A stretch of 64,000 bases of DNA from JBGLNJ01 sp041300525 (lineage in GTDB: Bacteria > Chloroflexota > Anaerolineae > Fen-1058): positions 5,022,001 through 5,086,000 of the forward strand of contig JBGLNJ010000001.1 in the NCBI GenBank assembly GCA_041300525.1. Direction: 5' to 3'. Shown piece after piece: positions 16,110-25,144 of this stretch. The first letter of the stretch is position 1; every line of letters begins with the position of its first letter. The notes under the pieces are model-generated. The model worked only from the letters and a program-made list of their open reading frames with translations, did not search any database and had not been told where the DNA came from. The position numbers and the translations under genes were made by a program.

Positions 16110-18750
16110 ATTTGTTCGCCGTCGTTGGTCTGGAGTATGGACTGTCGGCAGCTGGCGCCCACCCGGCCAAGTCAGAGGATCTGAGCTTGAGCGCATCAGT
16201 CTCATTCAGCACAACTCGGCAGAATGAGATCAACGAGATCGCCAGTGCGGAGACAATGGTCATTGCCACTGTAGACAACAGCAGCGCCGATGCCAATGTC
16301 CTGCGGATTGCCGGCCCTGAACCGGCCACGCTCGATCCGGCGCTGGTATCTTCTGCGGAACAGGTTCGGATCGTCAACCAGATTTTTGAAGGGTTGGTGC
16401 GGCTCGACGAGACTCAGACTCCTCAGCCGGCCCTCGCCAGCGGATGGAATTACTCGCCGGACGCCAGCGTGTACACCTTCACGCTGCGCGAGGCGTACTT
16501 TGGCAACGGGCGGCGTGTGATCGCGGGCGATGTGGTCACTTCGATCATGCGCGCACTTTCACCGACCATCAACGGTGGCAATCCGGCTGATTATGCCAGT
16601 ATGCTGTACGACCTCCAGGGCGCGGAACTGTACAATAGCGGCTTGATCACGGTTCCGGTGGGCGTTCAGGCGCTCGATTCGACTACCGTCCGCTTTGACC
16701 TGGTTGGGACGGCGCCGCCCGGCTCGTTCCTCAAGAAAATGGCGATGTGGATCGCCAGCGTCGTGCCCATCGAAGAGGTGAACGCAGGCGGCGTGGACTG
16801 GTGGCGCGACCCGGCGCACTCTATCGGCGCCGGCCCGTTCAAGTTGACCGAGTGGAGCCCCGGCGTTCGCCTCTCTTTGGAGCGCAACCTTTTGTATCAC
16901 GCCGGCCTGCCTGCTCTCAGCGGCGTCACGGTGAGTTTTGCCGATACCAACGCGGCGCTGGAGGCTTTTCGCGCGGGTCAGTTGGACGTCTTTGAGCCGA
17001 CCACTGCCCAGGTCCCCGTCATCCAGACCGATCCTATTCTTGCGACGCAATGGATCACCGAAGTGGGCGCTTGCTCATTCTACCTAAAGATGGATAGCCG
17101 TGTCGCTCCCTTCAATGGCTCCAATGGCACCGCGCTGCGCCAGGCGTTCAACTATGCGATTGACCGGGCGGCGCTGGTCAGCGCGACGATACCCGGCGCG
17201 GCGATTCCGGCCAAGGGCCTGCTGCCGCCTTCGCTGTATGGCTACAATCCGGGCTTACAGGGGCTGGATTTTAGCGTGATCTCGGCGACGCAGGCGCTCA
17301 CCACTTCAGGCTACACCGGGACGCCCCCTTTGATACTGGTGCATCGTGCGACACGCGCGTCTCAAGCGGCTAATGTTCAGACGCAGCTTTACAACAACCT
17401 GGGATTGAATATTCCACTTTCTTTGACTCTCCAGAATTTGACACAGTTTACCATGACCATGTCGGGCTGGTGCGCTGACTATTCTGATCCCGACAATTGG
17501 CTGCCCCTTTTGCTGCGCACAGGTCAGGATTTCACCGGCTACAGCAACTCGGCTTTTGATACGCTGGTGGATCAGGCTGCGCAAACGATCACGGAATCGG
17601 AGCGCATTGCGCTTTACCAACAGGCCGAACAACTGGCTATCTCCGATGCGGCGATTGTGCCTCTGTGGCATAGCCAGTCCATGCTTCTGAAGCAGCCCCG
17701 CGTGCTTGGGCCGATCCTGTTTGATTGGAAATGGGGACACTCGTTTGACAATGTGAGCCTGGGACCTGTAGCGCCGCCGATTGAGGTGGCCGTCTCCGGC
17801 CTAATAACCGGCGCGACTAATACCAGCCTCGTTTTCACTGCCACCGTCAGCCCGCTCACGGCGACGACGCCGATCACCTATATCTGGCAGGCGTCCGGGT
17901 TGTTGCCCGTGACGCACGTGGGCGGCTTGCGCGATAGCGTCATGTTCAACTGGCCGTGGGGGGCGAACGGCGCGCAGACTGTCACGGTCACGGCCAACAA
18001 TGACGCGGGCGCGGCGGCGAGCACGGTGAACATCTGGCTCAATTCGACCCCGGCGTTTGCCGATCCGACGCTCGACATCTGCATGAATCAGGAGCCATCG
18101 AACTTGTACATGTATGACGGCGGCACGCTGGCACAGTTGACCCTCTTGTCTGCCGTGTACGATGGCCCGATTGACCGTGTGAACTATAGCTATCAACCGG
18201 TCATCTTGACGCGGTTGCCCAGCCTGGAGAATGGCGACGCCATCACTCAAACGGTCACGATCAATCCGGGCGATCTCATTGTGAACAATGCGGGCAACGT
18301 CGTCACGCTGACGGTGGGCGAGGTCATCCGGCCCAGCGACTGCCGCGCGGCGACGTGCGCCATCACGTACACAGGCGGCCTGGTGAACATGGATCGCATG
18401 CGGGTGACGCAAACACTCTCGCCCAGCCTCACCTGGTCGGATGGTCAGCCGCTCACGGCTTATGACTCGGTCTACTCGTTCAACCTGGACGCGCACCCGG
18501 ATACACCATCGGACAAGACCCGGGTTCAGCATACTGCATCTTACACCGCAACGAGCGCCACGCAGACGGTGTGGACGAGCCTGCCGGGCTTTACGCCTTC
18601 CGATTTCATGACCTATTTCTGGCGACCCTTGCCAGAACACGCCTGGGGCGGCTATGCCCCGATTGACCTGCCCAACGCGCCTGTGACTCGCGCGCCGTTG
18701 GGCTGGGGGCCGTTCGTGATTGACCAATGGGTTCCCGGCAGCCACATAAT
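16110..18750 (+). CDS. Tandem family 5 extracellular solute-binding protein with an Ig/PKD-like linker, truncated at both ends
   Basis: About 880 residues. The first SBP_bac_5 domain runs from ANVLRIAGPEPATLDPALV through IFEGLVRLDETQTPQPALAS to a WGHSFDNVSLGP end near position 17760. Then comes an immunoglobulin/PKD-like segment (ITGATNTSLVFTATVSP, ITYIWQASGLLPVTH), then a second SBP domain starting TLDICMNQEPSNLYMYDG and containing SLTWSDGQPLTAYDSVYSF; this second domain is cut at 18750. Such proteins capture peptides or nickel/dipeptide-like ligands for ABC import. Two binding domains in one chain is unusual. The N-terminal 60 residues look like a linker, so the chain may extend further upstream. 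Confidence 0.8.
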
Positions 18751-19264
18751 CGATAACGCAACGCTGCCGGAACTGTTCCTTGAGTTTGTCGGGCGCTTTG
18801 CGCAAGTCGCTGCCATACCAGGTTTCAAAGATGCTGCAGCACGAAGGGCAGTAGCAGTCGCGCAGCGGCGTTGGCTCGTCGACGAAATACCCCTCGAAGC
18901 CGAGTTCAGCAACCAAGTCGATCATCTGCTCGATGTGCGTGATGCAGACCGGATTGACGTAGCATCCGGCAGACCGGTGAGAGCCATCCAGCGCTACTTG
19001 AAATCCTTCCGGGTGTTCGAGCAAGAATTGGCTGGATCGCCCACCGCCGAAGAGATTGAGCGCGCCCCAGAAGATCGCGATAGGGCGGATGCCGTGATCC
19101 TTGGCAATCTGCGGCGTGAATCGCAGTTTGCCAGGGAAATAGGTGAAGTCGTTTTCCTGCGCCGCGAGCAGCACGTCATCCAGTCGCAATGTAACCATTT
19201 CGCGGAAGTCCGTCTCCAGATGTCTGGGGTTGTGGTGTCCCATATACGAAACGCCAGTACGCAT
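18751..19264 (-). CDS. Unknown protein, N-terminal part of a TIM-barrel-like (glycosidase-type) protein
   Basis: About 171 residues from ATG at 19264, with AAAGGAG 6 nt upstream. The sequence starts MRTGVSYMGHHNPRHL and contains DDVLLAAQENDFTYF, GIRPIAIFWGALNLFGG and a GYFVDEPTPLRDCYCPSC stretch; the alternation of strands ending in acidic residues and the CYCPSC pair recall uncharacterised glycoside-hydrolase-like proteins in which a D-E-P motif closes a strand. It is cut near 18751 by a join. No function can be assigned. Confidence 0.5.
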
Positions 19265-19273
19265 AGTTGTCTC

Positions 19274-19304
19274 CTTTGAGATTCGCAAAATCGGCAAATC
19301 TCAA
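19274..19304. repeat. Hairpin upstream of the TIM-barrel-like gene
   Basis: TTTGAGATT (19274-19282) pairs with AATCTCAAA (19296-19304). It lies in the 5' leader of the minus-strand gene starting at 19264 and includes part of its ribosome binding site (AAAGGAG), so it could mask it. Confidence 0.35.
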
Positions 19305-19338
19305 AATCAGTCAATCAGAAAATCGTAAAAACGCAATA

Positions 19339-21127
19339 CCGCAAAAGTCACCCTGTAGAAGTCTTACCAAGCGCAAACCACAGTTGACGTAGTCGGTCAA
19401 ACTGCGCACCCGTCTGGCTGTCTGACCGGGTATGCAGTCGAAAGCGCGCTAGATGTTGCCGAAGCCGTTGCTGCTCCGTGCGCAGTTGGGAGTCCTCAAT
19501 CTGGCGTAAGGCTTCCAGGCATTGCGACTCGATAGAGAATCTGGGGAGCAGTTCCCATGCGCCCGTACGTTGTAAAGCCCGCCGCGTTTGGCCCTTTTGC
19601 CCGGTAGTGCGTAACAAGCGGCGCTGGGTGTCACGGAAGAGACTTTCCAGGTCGTTATTCGTGCGTGGCAGTCCCGCAATGTCGTAACAGTGGAACAGAC
19701 CCGCCCAGTAGCTGGTACTCGTCTGCTCGAGGTGCTGGCGAAAAGCTGCCAGGTCGGGAGCGCACGCCGGCAAGTGGTGCAAGTCGTCGAGGTAAGCGCG
19801 CAGCGTCTGGGCTACCGCGTCGCCGGTGCGGGGCACTGCGGGATCGGGGTCCAAGATTTGAGCGATTGCCTCCAACCATGTCGCGCCTTGGCGTAAGTCT
19901 TGATAGCGTTGGGCAAAGGGGAGTAGGGCCGTGTGCAAGCCGTGGTGGAGTTGTCGGAGTTGTGGATGCGGGTGGTGCAGCAGCAGTTGCTCGGTGAAGT
20001 CCACGATACGCCAGAGATGCTGATAGGTTTCAATCCCTGCCAGGCGGAAAGGTGGACGTCCTTTGAGAGTGAGGAGATAGCGGGTGCGGCGGAAGAGTTG
20101 GGCCAGCACGTCGGCTTCCCGGCCTTCGTCTGCGAGCGTGTCGCCAGCAGCGGACACTTCTGAAACCGGGAGCTCATCCGGGAACATACCGGTCACACAG
20201 AGAACATGGGATTGCGTCGTCGAAGTCACGGCTTCCGCGCGAATCAAAGAGCCTACGGCTTCACGGACGGCTTTACGCAAGTCAACCTTGAAGGCGGAAT
20301 CCACCTCGGCCCAGGGTTCGGCCAGGTTTTTCAAGTAGTGGGCGTGACAGAAGTGATGGTGCGCCTGCGGGAAGACGGTCGCTACCGCTGGGAGCAGCCC
20401 TCTTTGCTTATCACTGAGGACGGCCACCACGGGGCCTGGGAGAGCGGTGGTCAAGGGTGTCAAGAAGGCCTCAAAGGTGCCGTGATCAAACTGACTCAAC
20501 CACCCACTGCGCAGGGTGAGCCCGGTGAACAGTTCGCGGATGAACCAGAGTTGTGGTTCTCCCCCTTCGGGAGCCAGGCCATCCAGCGCCAGGATCAGGC
20601 CGCCCTGGTGTTGCACGGCCTGCGCCAAGCGGTGTTGATGTTGCTGCTCTTGACAGGCAAGCAGGGGGAGATAGACCTGTTGGTACAGGTAGCGGACGTA
20701 AGATTCCGAGATCTGAATGTGGGTTTCCAGAGCGGCGTGAATCTCTGGGTAACTCGCGCGGCGTTCTTGGCGCTGCCACCCTATCCGGGCGATCACGTCA
20801 TAGCCGTATCCCGAACCGGGTAGGGCGATTTGCTGCCCTTGGGCCGCAAGCAACCGCATCTCATGTCCGGGACACCCAGCGGTAGGGCAGTAGCTTGGAC
20901 GACTGGCAACCGAGAACACCCCGTCCAACGTTTGGACGGTCTTATCCCAGGCCAGATAGTTACACAGCATCAACGCTCCTCCACAATGAGGGCACTCAGA
21001 CAATTCCGGCTTGTATATGATTCGTTCTCTCGGGTATAATGCTTTTGGGGTTCTCATAGGGTTCCTTTCTCTGGTCAGGAGTTGGTCCCTATGATAACCC
21101 CTTTCTGTTACAGGGTTAGTTTTGCGG
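19339..21127. mobile_element. Insertion sequence with imperfect 23-bp terminal inverted repeats
   Basis: Left end CCGCAAAAGTCACCCTGTAG (19339 on) and the reverse complement of the right end, CCGCAAAACTAACCCTGTAA (21127 back), match at 19 of 23 positions. The element is 1789 bp with one transposase gene whose last codons overlap the left end. No target duplication is obvious (AATA on one side, CACT on the other). Confidence 0.75.
19348..21057 (-). CDS. DDE transposase with N-terminal zinc ribbon
   Basis: 569 residues, apparently intact. A zinc ribbon (CPHCGG ... CPTAGCPGH) lies at residues 22-65. The DDE/RNase H-like core follows: LILALDGLAPEGGEPQLWF (first Asp), VVAVLSDKQRGLLPAVATVF (second Asp) with HHHFCHAHYLKNL, and LPRTNNDLESLFRDTQRR (Glu with an N-N-D-x-E pattern). 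The second-Asp and FCHAHYL-K region resembles MULE/ISL3-like transposases; I do not fix the IS family. It is the only gene of the 19339-21127 element. Confidence 0.8.
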   Translation of the reverse strand: MRTPKALYPRERIIYKPELSECPHCGGALMLCNYLAWDKTVQTLDGVFSVASRPSYCPTAGCPGHEMRLLAAQGQQIALPGSGYGYDVIARIGWQRQERRASYPEIHAALETHIQISESYVRYLYQQVYLPLLACQEQQHQHRLAQAVQHQGGLILALDGLAPEGGEPQLWFIRELFTGLTLRSGWLSQFDHGTFEAFLTPLTTALPGPVVAVLSDKQRGLLPAVATVFPQAHHHFCHAHYLKNLAEPWAEVDSAFKVDLRKAVREAVGSLIRAEAVTSTTQSHVLCVTGMFPDELPVSEVSAAGDTLADEGREADVLAQLFRRTRYLLTLKGRPPFRLAGIETYQHLWRIVDFTEQLLLHHPHPQLRQLHHGLHTALLPFAQRYQDLRQGATWLEAIAQILDPDPAVPRTGDAVAQTLRAYLDDLHHLPACAPDLAAFRQHLEQTSTSYWAGLFHCYDIAGLPRTNNDLESLFRDTQRRLLRTTGQKGQTRRALQRTGAWELLPRFSIESQCLEALRQIEDSQLRTEQQRLRQHLARFRLHTRSDSQTGAQFDRLRQLWFALGKTSTG

Positions 21128-21236
21128 CACTGCGAAATAACCTTTTAAGGAGGGAAAAATGCACTATCAGCAGTGATAATTTTGTCGCCACGGCTTTTGT
21201 CAACGTGGATGGTCGGGTAGCTGTTGTGATCCTCAA

Positions 21237-21271
21237 CGTTCGTAGTCACCACTTTAGTGGTTCTACTAACG
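21237..21271. repeat. REP-like palindrome
   Basis: CGTT-CGTAG-T-CACCAC, loop TTTA, then GTGGTT-CTAC-TAACG: an imperfect stem of about 15 bp in a non-coding stretch between the insertion sequence and the next fragment. The rest of 21128-21379 holds no gene that I can support. Confidence 0.55.
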
Positions 21272-21320
21272 CCTGATGAGAGCTAAGAAAACAAACTGGT
21301 AATTGCATGTGCCGGGGAAA

Positions 21321-21366
21321 ACCGGCTGAAGCCGGCGTGTACACGTACACACCGACTTCAGTCGGT
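21321..21366. repeat. Long palindromic element with wobble-only mismatches
   Basis: ACCGGCTGAAGCCGGCGTGT (21321 on) pairs over about 23 bp with the right arm ending at 21366 (CACCGACTTCAGTCGGT). The three differences in the main stem would be G-U pairs in plus-strand RNA, so the RNA stem is uninterrupted. It is a dispersed type of palindrome, not followed by a T-run. Confidence 0.6.
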
Positions 21367-21379
21367 AAAATCGCGATAT

Positions 21380-22065
21380 GGATCAGCGTCTGGGATGCGA
21401 AGACAGGCGGGTTCAAGAAGGAGTTCTTCGGCGGCTGCGATTACTTCGCCTACGGCTTCATCGACCCGAAGAAGCCCGATGAGATCCTCGTCCACAACGT
21501 GCTGTGGAAGGTCGACTGGAAGAACTACAAGGTCACCCCCGAAACCACGATCTGGCGGAAGACGGCGCCGGAGATGATTCCGCCCCTGGGCACCGGCTCG
21601 TATGCGGCGAGCCCGAAGATCATCACCGCGGCCAACGGCCGCCAATACCTGTACGGCAACAACTACGCCCACTTCTCGGGACTCTTCTACCGCGACGGCG
21701 AGCTGTTCAAGCCCACCATGAGCATGATCCATGTCGGCTACGCCTACATCGGTCCGGCGGGCATTCCCTTCATGGACGACGACCGCGCGAAGTATCCGGA
21801 AGGCCGGTACTTCTGGCAGGATCAGAACGGCGACTGCTGCGTGCAGCCGGAAGAGGTTGTTTCCATCAAGGGCACGAAACTCGACAACTTCAACATCGCC
21901 TGGGTCTTCCCCGATCTCTCTGTGCTTCTCGCCAGTGGCTATCTGCTCAAGCCCGTGAGCGTTGACAACGGCATCCCGAAGTATGATCTGGCCAAGGCGG
22001 AAAAATATCCGCTGCCCGTCGGCTACAGCACCGTTCCCGCCGAGGATGGCGGCATCTTTACCTAG
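21380..22065 (+). CDS. Unknown secreted-type protein, internal fragment
   Basis: About 227 residues from SVWDAKTGGFKKEFFGGCD to a stop inside the target duplication of the following insertion sequence. It contains tryptophan/aspartate-rich strands (NVLWKVDWKNYKVTPETTIW) and FWQDQNGDCCVQPEEVV, an EF-hand/dockerin-like D-x-N-G-D loop common in beta-propeller-like proteins of Planctomycetes, Verrucomicrobia and relatives. No N-terminus is present because the segment begins near 21380, and the C-terminus appears lost at the insertion. It looks unlike the other genes here and could be from a different organism. Confidence 0.5.
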
Positions 22066-23890
22066 TGTCTGTCGGGAAATAGGTCTTTTCTCGTTACGGC
22101 TGCGCTTCGCCGACCCCGGGGGGGCGTGGACGATCAGTCAGATGGCATAAGAGTGACTCTCGATTGGTCGTAACGTACGTGCATCGGCACTTTGTTGGCA
22201 GGAATCGAGACGGCAGCGCATAGAACGAGCGCTACACTTTATCAACGGTAGACATCTGGCGTGAGATCACGCGGCGATGGCTTGACGCTTAGAACTCGCG
22301 GCGGGGCATTCGGAATCCTCGCGAGCCAAGAGGAGCTTACCCAACACGTGAAGGTTGCGGCCCAGGATACCCAGCCCGATATAACGCTCGAATCCCAGAT
22401 GGGTATGATCGCGACAACGCTTCAGTCCATTCCCGGATTGCAGTGCTCCGATCGTAGACTCAATGCCTGGATGGCGCTGACGCGAGGCGTGAAACTCCTC
22501 GCTCGCGTCTTCCTGCTGACGTTGGCTCTTATTCTTGCCGGTCATGGGTAAGCACACATGTTCCACAATCTTGGACAACTTCTCTTGGTTCTCAGGCGAA
22601 TGGAAGCCACGATCGAAGGAAGCCTTTTTGATTTTGCCCCGCAAACGTTTTTGTAGGGCACGCATTTCCGGGACGACGATATCGCGTTCCTGCTCGCCTT
22701 TCGCCAAAATCCGATACTGACATACGAAGCCCACGGCATCCTCGACGACGAACACCAAGTGTCCAAACTGCACGGGCTCGCCCGCCTTGCCGCGTTTGAA
22801 CAGTTGGGTCTCGGGTTCAAAGATGCTGAACAGCTTTTCCTCGTTGGGCACTTCCTCGTCCTCCAAGACTCGGCGTCGCGCCGTATCGCAGACTCGCTCG
22901 GTAAGCCCGCGATAATGGGCCAGTTTCTCCACCAAGGCCGTCCGCTCCTCCGCCCCCCCGCCACGTCGAGCTTGGTGCTCCAACGCTTCGGCACGATCCA
23001 GAATCTTTTCCGCCTCTTCCAGCAAGCGACCATACGGAGCCTTCAAACGCTCCTTGTATCCAGGTCCCTTCTTGTTGGCAATGCGGTCACACTGACGAGC
23101 CAGCTTCTTCACCTTCCTGGTCAGGTGCTCGTGTTGGCGCCAACCACTCGCCCCTACTAACCCGGCTAACAATACCGCGACCTCCAACGCTTTACGGATC
23201 CCATCGCGGATCAGACTGCTCTCCGTGGGATAATGAATGTTGGTTTCCGCCACGAACCCATCACCACGTACAGCTTCCGCTGCTTCGGGAAAGAGACGGT
23301 GTCCTTCGGCAACGACCAATTGGTTGATCTTCTTCAGCGTCTCAGGAGAGATCAAACACACGTTGTCGCGGATTCGCTCCCAATGGAAATTGGGTTCCTC
23401 GTCGTCCCCCTGCCAATCGCCGACTTCCATGATGTGCCGCAACTTGCGATGGTTCTCTGCAAGGTCCTGCAGCGCATCGTAGTCGGAGTTCAACTCCAAC
23501 CGCGCTGAGGCCAACACGAGAATCTGCCAGTACGTCATCCCTTCGCGACCAAGATTCGGCGATGAGTCCGCATTGACATCTTCGGCCACGAGCTTAAGGA
23601 TCTGCTCGCGAAGTTTCGGCCGACTATAGATGTGTTGCAGAGTCCGCAAGAACGGGATCATCTCATGACGACAATGCGTGTTCAGTTGGACTTGGCTGAC
23701 GGGCGTACAATCCAGCCGTTGCTGAGTACGTGTGGCAACTCGCATCCGTGCCGCTCCTCGAAGAATCCGTGGGCAACTTGTCAAACACCAAAGCATTTGA
23801 CATACATTAGCGCATTCGCCAAAATCTTCGAAGGGGAGACTGCTCAGTTTTCTCGGGAAAATCCGGCGGAAATCAAATTCGGGACAGACA
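22066..23890. mobile_element. ISNCY-like insertion sequence flanked by CTAG
   Basis: The ends read TGTCTGTC (22066-22073) and GACAGACA (23883-23890), an 8-bp inverted repeat, each flanked by CTAG (22062-22065 and 23891-23894), consistent with a 4-bp target duplication. Length is 1825 bp, with one transposase gene. Beyond 8 bp the ends diverge (GGGAAAT versus CCGAATT). Confidence 0.7.
22267..23745 (-). CDS. ISNCY-like transposase
   Basis: About 492 residues from ATG at 23745 (MRVATRTQQRLDC); the open frame upstream of it reads through repeats outside the element. The catalytic region includes VRGDGFVAETNIHYPTESSL (first Asp), KIKKASFDRGFHSPENQEKL (second Asp) and RQRHPGIESTIGALQSGNG (Glu), a DDE layout with a long insertion, as in the group labelled ISNCY. 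The C-terminus LGFERYIGLGILGRNLHVLG is typical. It appears intact. Confidence 0.75.
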   Translation of the reverse strand: MRVATRTQQRLDCTPVSQVQLNTHCRHEMIPFLRTLQHIYSRPKLREQILKLVAEDVNADSSPNLGREGMTYWQILVLASARLELNSDYDALQDLAENHRKLRHIMEVGDWQGDDEEPNFHWERIRDNVCLISPETLKKINQLVVAEGHRLFPEAAEAVRGDGFVAETNIHYPTESSLIRDGIRKALEVAVLLAGLVGASGWRQHEHLTRKVKKLARQCDRIANKKGPGYKERLKAPYGRLLEEAEKILDRAEALEHQARRGGGAEERTALVEKLAHYRGLTERVCDTARRRVLEDEEVPNEEKLFSIFEPETQLFKRGKAGEPVQFGHLVFVVEDAVGFVCQYRILAKGEQERDIVVPEMRALQKRLRGKIKKASFDRGFHSPENQEKLSKIVEHVCLPMTGKNKSQRQQEDASEEFHASRQRHPGIESTIGALQSGNGLKRCRDHTHLGFERYIGLGILGRNLHVLGKLLLAREDSECPAASSKRQAIAA

Positions 23891-23892
23891 CT

Positions 23893-24010
23893 AGCGACGA
23901 ACGTGAGGCTCCCACGGGCAAGCCGTGGGCATCCGTGGCGGCGGTTGCGGTGTACTGGTGTGTAGCGACGAACGTGAGGCTCCCACGGGCAAGCCGTGGG
24001 CATCCGTGGC
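23893..24010. repeat. Two tandem copies of a hairpin-bearing repeat
   Basis: A unit starting AGCGACGAACGTGAGG is found at 23893 and again at 23964 (71-bp spacing), with about 48 identical bases in each copy. Each holds the hairpin CCCACGG-GCAAG-CCGTGGG. The second copy runs to the segment boundary near 24010. Non-coding as far as I can see. Confidence 0.65.
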
Positions 24011-24170
24011 GCTGGCCCGGACAAGCTGCAACGGATACAAGCGGATAAGCGGATGTGGAAGACCTCGCAGGTCGTGCCAACCGTTCGGCTGGCCTGAGAC
24101 CTGCGAGGCCTGTGTTATGCCGCCGGTGTGGCCTGGAGAACCGGCTGGCCTCGGCAGTCAAGGGGCGTGC
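24011..24170. repeat. Composite multi-hairpin repeat R, copy 1 (partial)
   Basis: Shares with copies at 24860 and 25771 the sequence GGCCCGGACAA, a GCAAC-GAT-x-CAAGCGGAT stretch, the stem GACCTCGCAGGT / ACCTGCGAGG and the word CTGTGTTATGCCG. The inner loop holds GCCAACCGTTCGGCTGGCC. Its 5' hairpin is missing at the segment boundary. It ends just before the BrnT promoter. Confidence 0.7.
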
Positions 24171-24178
24171 CACGTTTC

Positions 24179-24206
24179 TTGACTTTAGCCGCGAGGGGGA
24201 TATAAT
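24179..24206 (+). promoter_or_regulatory. Sigma-70 promoter of the BrnT/BrnA operon
   Basis: TTGACT (24179-24184), 16-bp spacer, TATAAT (24201-24206). The BrnT ATG is at 24213, only 6 nt after the -10, so the transcript would begin at or next to the start codon (leaderless). Confidence 0.65.
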
Positions 24207-24212
24207 TCGCGC

Positions 24213-24497
24213 ATGTATGTCGCTGACCTCATCTGGCTTCCGCAGATCGTGGACAAACTCGAATGGAAACACCATGTCGCTCCGGCTGAGGTCGAACAAG
24301 TGGTGTTTGGCCGACCGTTCTTCCGAAAGGCGCAAAAGGGCCACGTGTCGGGAGAGGATGTTTACGCCGCGCTGGGCCAAACCGAGGCCGGGCGGTACCT
24401 GGTCGTGTTCTTTGTGTACAAACAAACACGAGAAGCGCTGATTCTCAGCGCGCGAGAGATGGATGATCAAGAAAGACGGCAGTATGAGCGCAGATAA
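24213..24497 (+). CDS. BrnT-like toxin (DUF497)
   Basis: 94 residues, the usual size. MYVADLIWLPQIVDKLEWKH gives the N-terminal W-x-x-x-x-x-KH pattern; AEVEQVVFGRPFFRKAQKG, YLVVFFVYKQTREALILSAR and DDQERRQYERR match BrnT ribonuclease toxins with a RelE-like fold (Lys-His near the start, Arg-x-Met/A-R near the end). It is followed by a 14-bp overlapping antitoxin gene and preceded by a strong, apparently leaderless promoter. Growth inhibition by RNA cleavage is the family role; here it is inferred. Confidence 0.82.
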   Translation: MYVADLIWLPQIVDKLEWKHHVAPAEVEQVVFGRPFFRKAQKGHVSGEDVYAALGQTEAGRYLVVFFVYKQTREALILSAREMDDQERRQYERR

Positions 24498-24747
24498 ACC
24501 GACTCCACCCACAAATAGCTTGGACGCTATTGCAGAGTTTTGGGACACACACAGCCTGGCGGATTATTGGGATCAGACCGAGCCGGCGCAGTTCGAGTTT
24601 GACCCGCAAGCCCGCCGTCATTACCTGGTCGCCATTGACCCGGACTTGCTGGCTCGCCTTCGCGCCGTCGCCCGGCGCAATGGGCTGGAAACTGAAAGCC
24701 TGGTCAATCTCTGGCTCGAACGGCATCTGCAAGAAGCCGCTGCCTGA
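24484..24747 (+). CDS. BrnA-like antitoxin
   Basis: 87 residues from ATG at 24484, overlapping the toxin stop by 14 bp. The N-terminus (SLDAIAEFWDTHSLADYWDQ) is the acidic, tryptophan-rich toxin-binding stretch often seen in such antitoxins, and the C-terminus (YLVAIDPDLLARLRAVARR, ETESLVNLWLERHL) is a ribbon-helix-helix DNA-binding fold. It should neutralise BrnT and repress the operon promoter at 24179-24206. The gene order, toxin first, fits BrnTA. Confidence 0.75.
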   Translation: MSADKPTPPTNSLDAIAEFWDTHSLADYWDQTEPAQFEFDPQARRHYLVAIDPDLLARLRAVARRNGLETESLVNLWLERHLQEAAA

Positions 24748-24859
24748 ATCCCTAACGAGTTGGTGTCTTTCCGTCAGACGTGCGACATGACAGATGGTCG
24801 TGCCGCACGTCCCTGTTTAAGGGGCAGCCAGCGTCTTGCCCGCCGTTTTTTTGGAGGGG

Positions 24860-25080
24860 GTCAGCCATTGATGCTGGCCCGGACAATCCGCAACAGATTT
24901 GCAAACCGCTGCACGCAAGCGGATGTGAAAGACATCGCAGGTCGTGCCAACCGTTCGGCTGAGGCGTCGGCGAGCTCCGCCGAGCCGCTCACGGCAAAGC
25001 CTTCGGTTGGCCTGGGACCTGCGAGGTCTGTGTTATGCCGCGTGTGTGGCACGGAGAACCGGCTGGCCTCCGTCACGGTC
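24860..25080. repeat. Composite multi-hairpin repeat R, copy 2 (longest)
   Basis: Successive stems: GGTCAGC / GCTGGCC around ATTGAT; CCGCT / AGCGG; and a long outer stem GACATCGCAGGTC / GACCTGCGAGGTC (one mismatch) enclosing GCCAACCG / CGGTTGGC and an inner GGCGAGC / GCCGAGCC region. It ends with CTGTGTTATGCCG and GAGAACCGGCTGGCCTC, also present in copy 1. It separates the two toxin-antitoxin operons. Confidence 0.75.
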
Positions 25081-25094
25081 AACGAGTAGTTCAA

Positions 25095-25123
25095 TAGACA
25101 TCCTCTCTGGTTTGGTGTATGAT
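25095..25123 (+). promoter_or_regulatory. Sigma-70 promoter of the DUF433/DUF5615 operon
   Basis: TAGACA (25095-25100), 17-bp spacer, TATGAT (25118-25123); each hexamer is one base from consensus. GGAGG follows at 25131, 9 nt before the ATG at 25145. Confidence 0.6.
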
Positions 25124-25144
25124 ATGAACTGGAGGCGAGAAACC

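Noticed and set aside
16045..16377. Extended N-terminus of Tag with a hydrophobic helix
   Set aside because: Normal Tag starts at 16044 with a good ribosome binding site; the upstream reading is antisense to the binding-protein gene and crosses a join.
23893..24010. CRISPR-like repeats
   Set aside because: Only two tandem units with an internal hairpin, no regular spacers and no cas genes.
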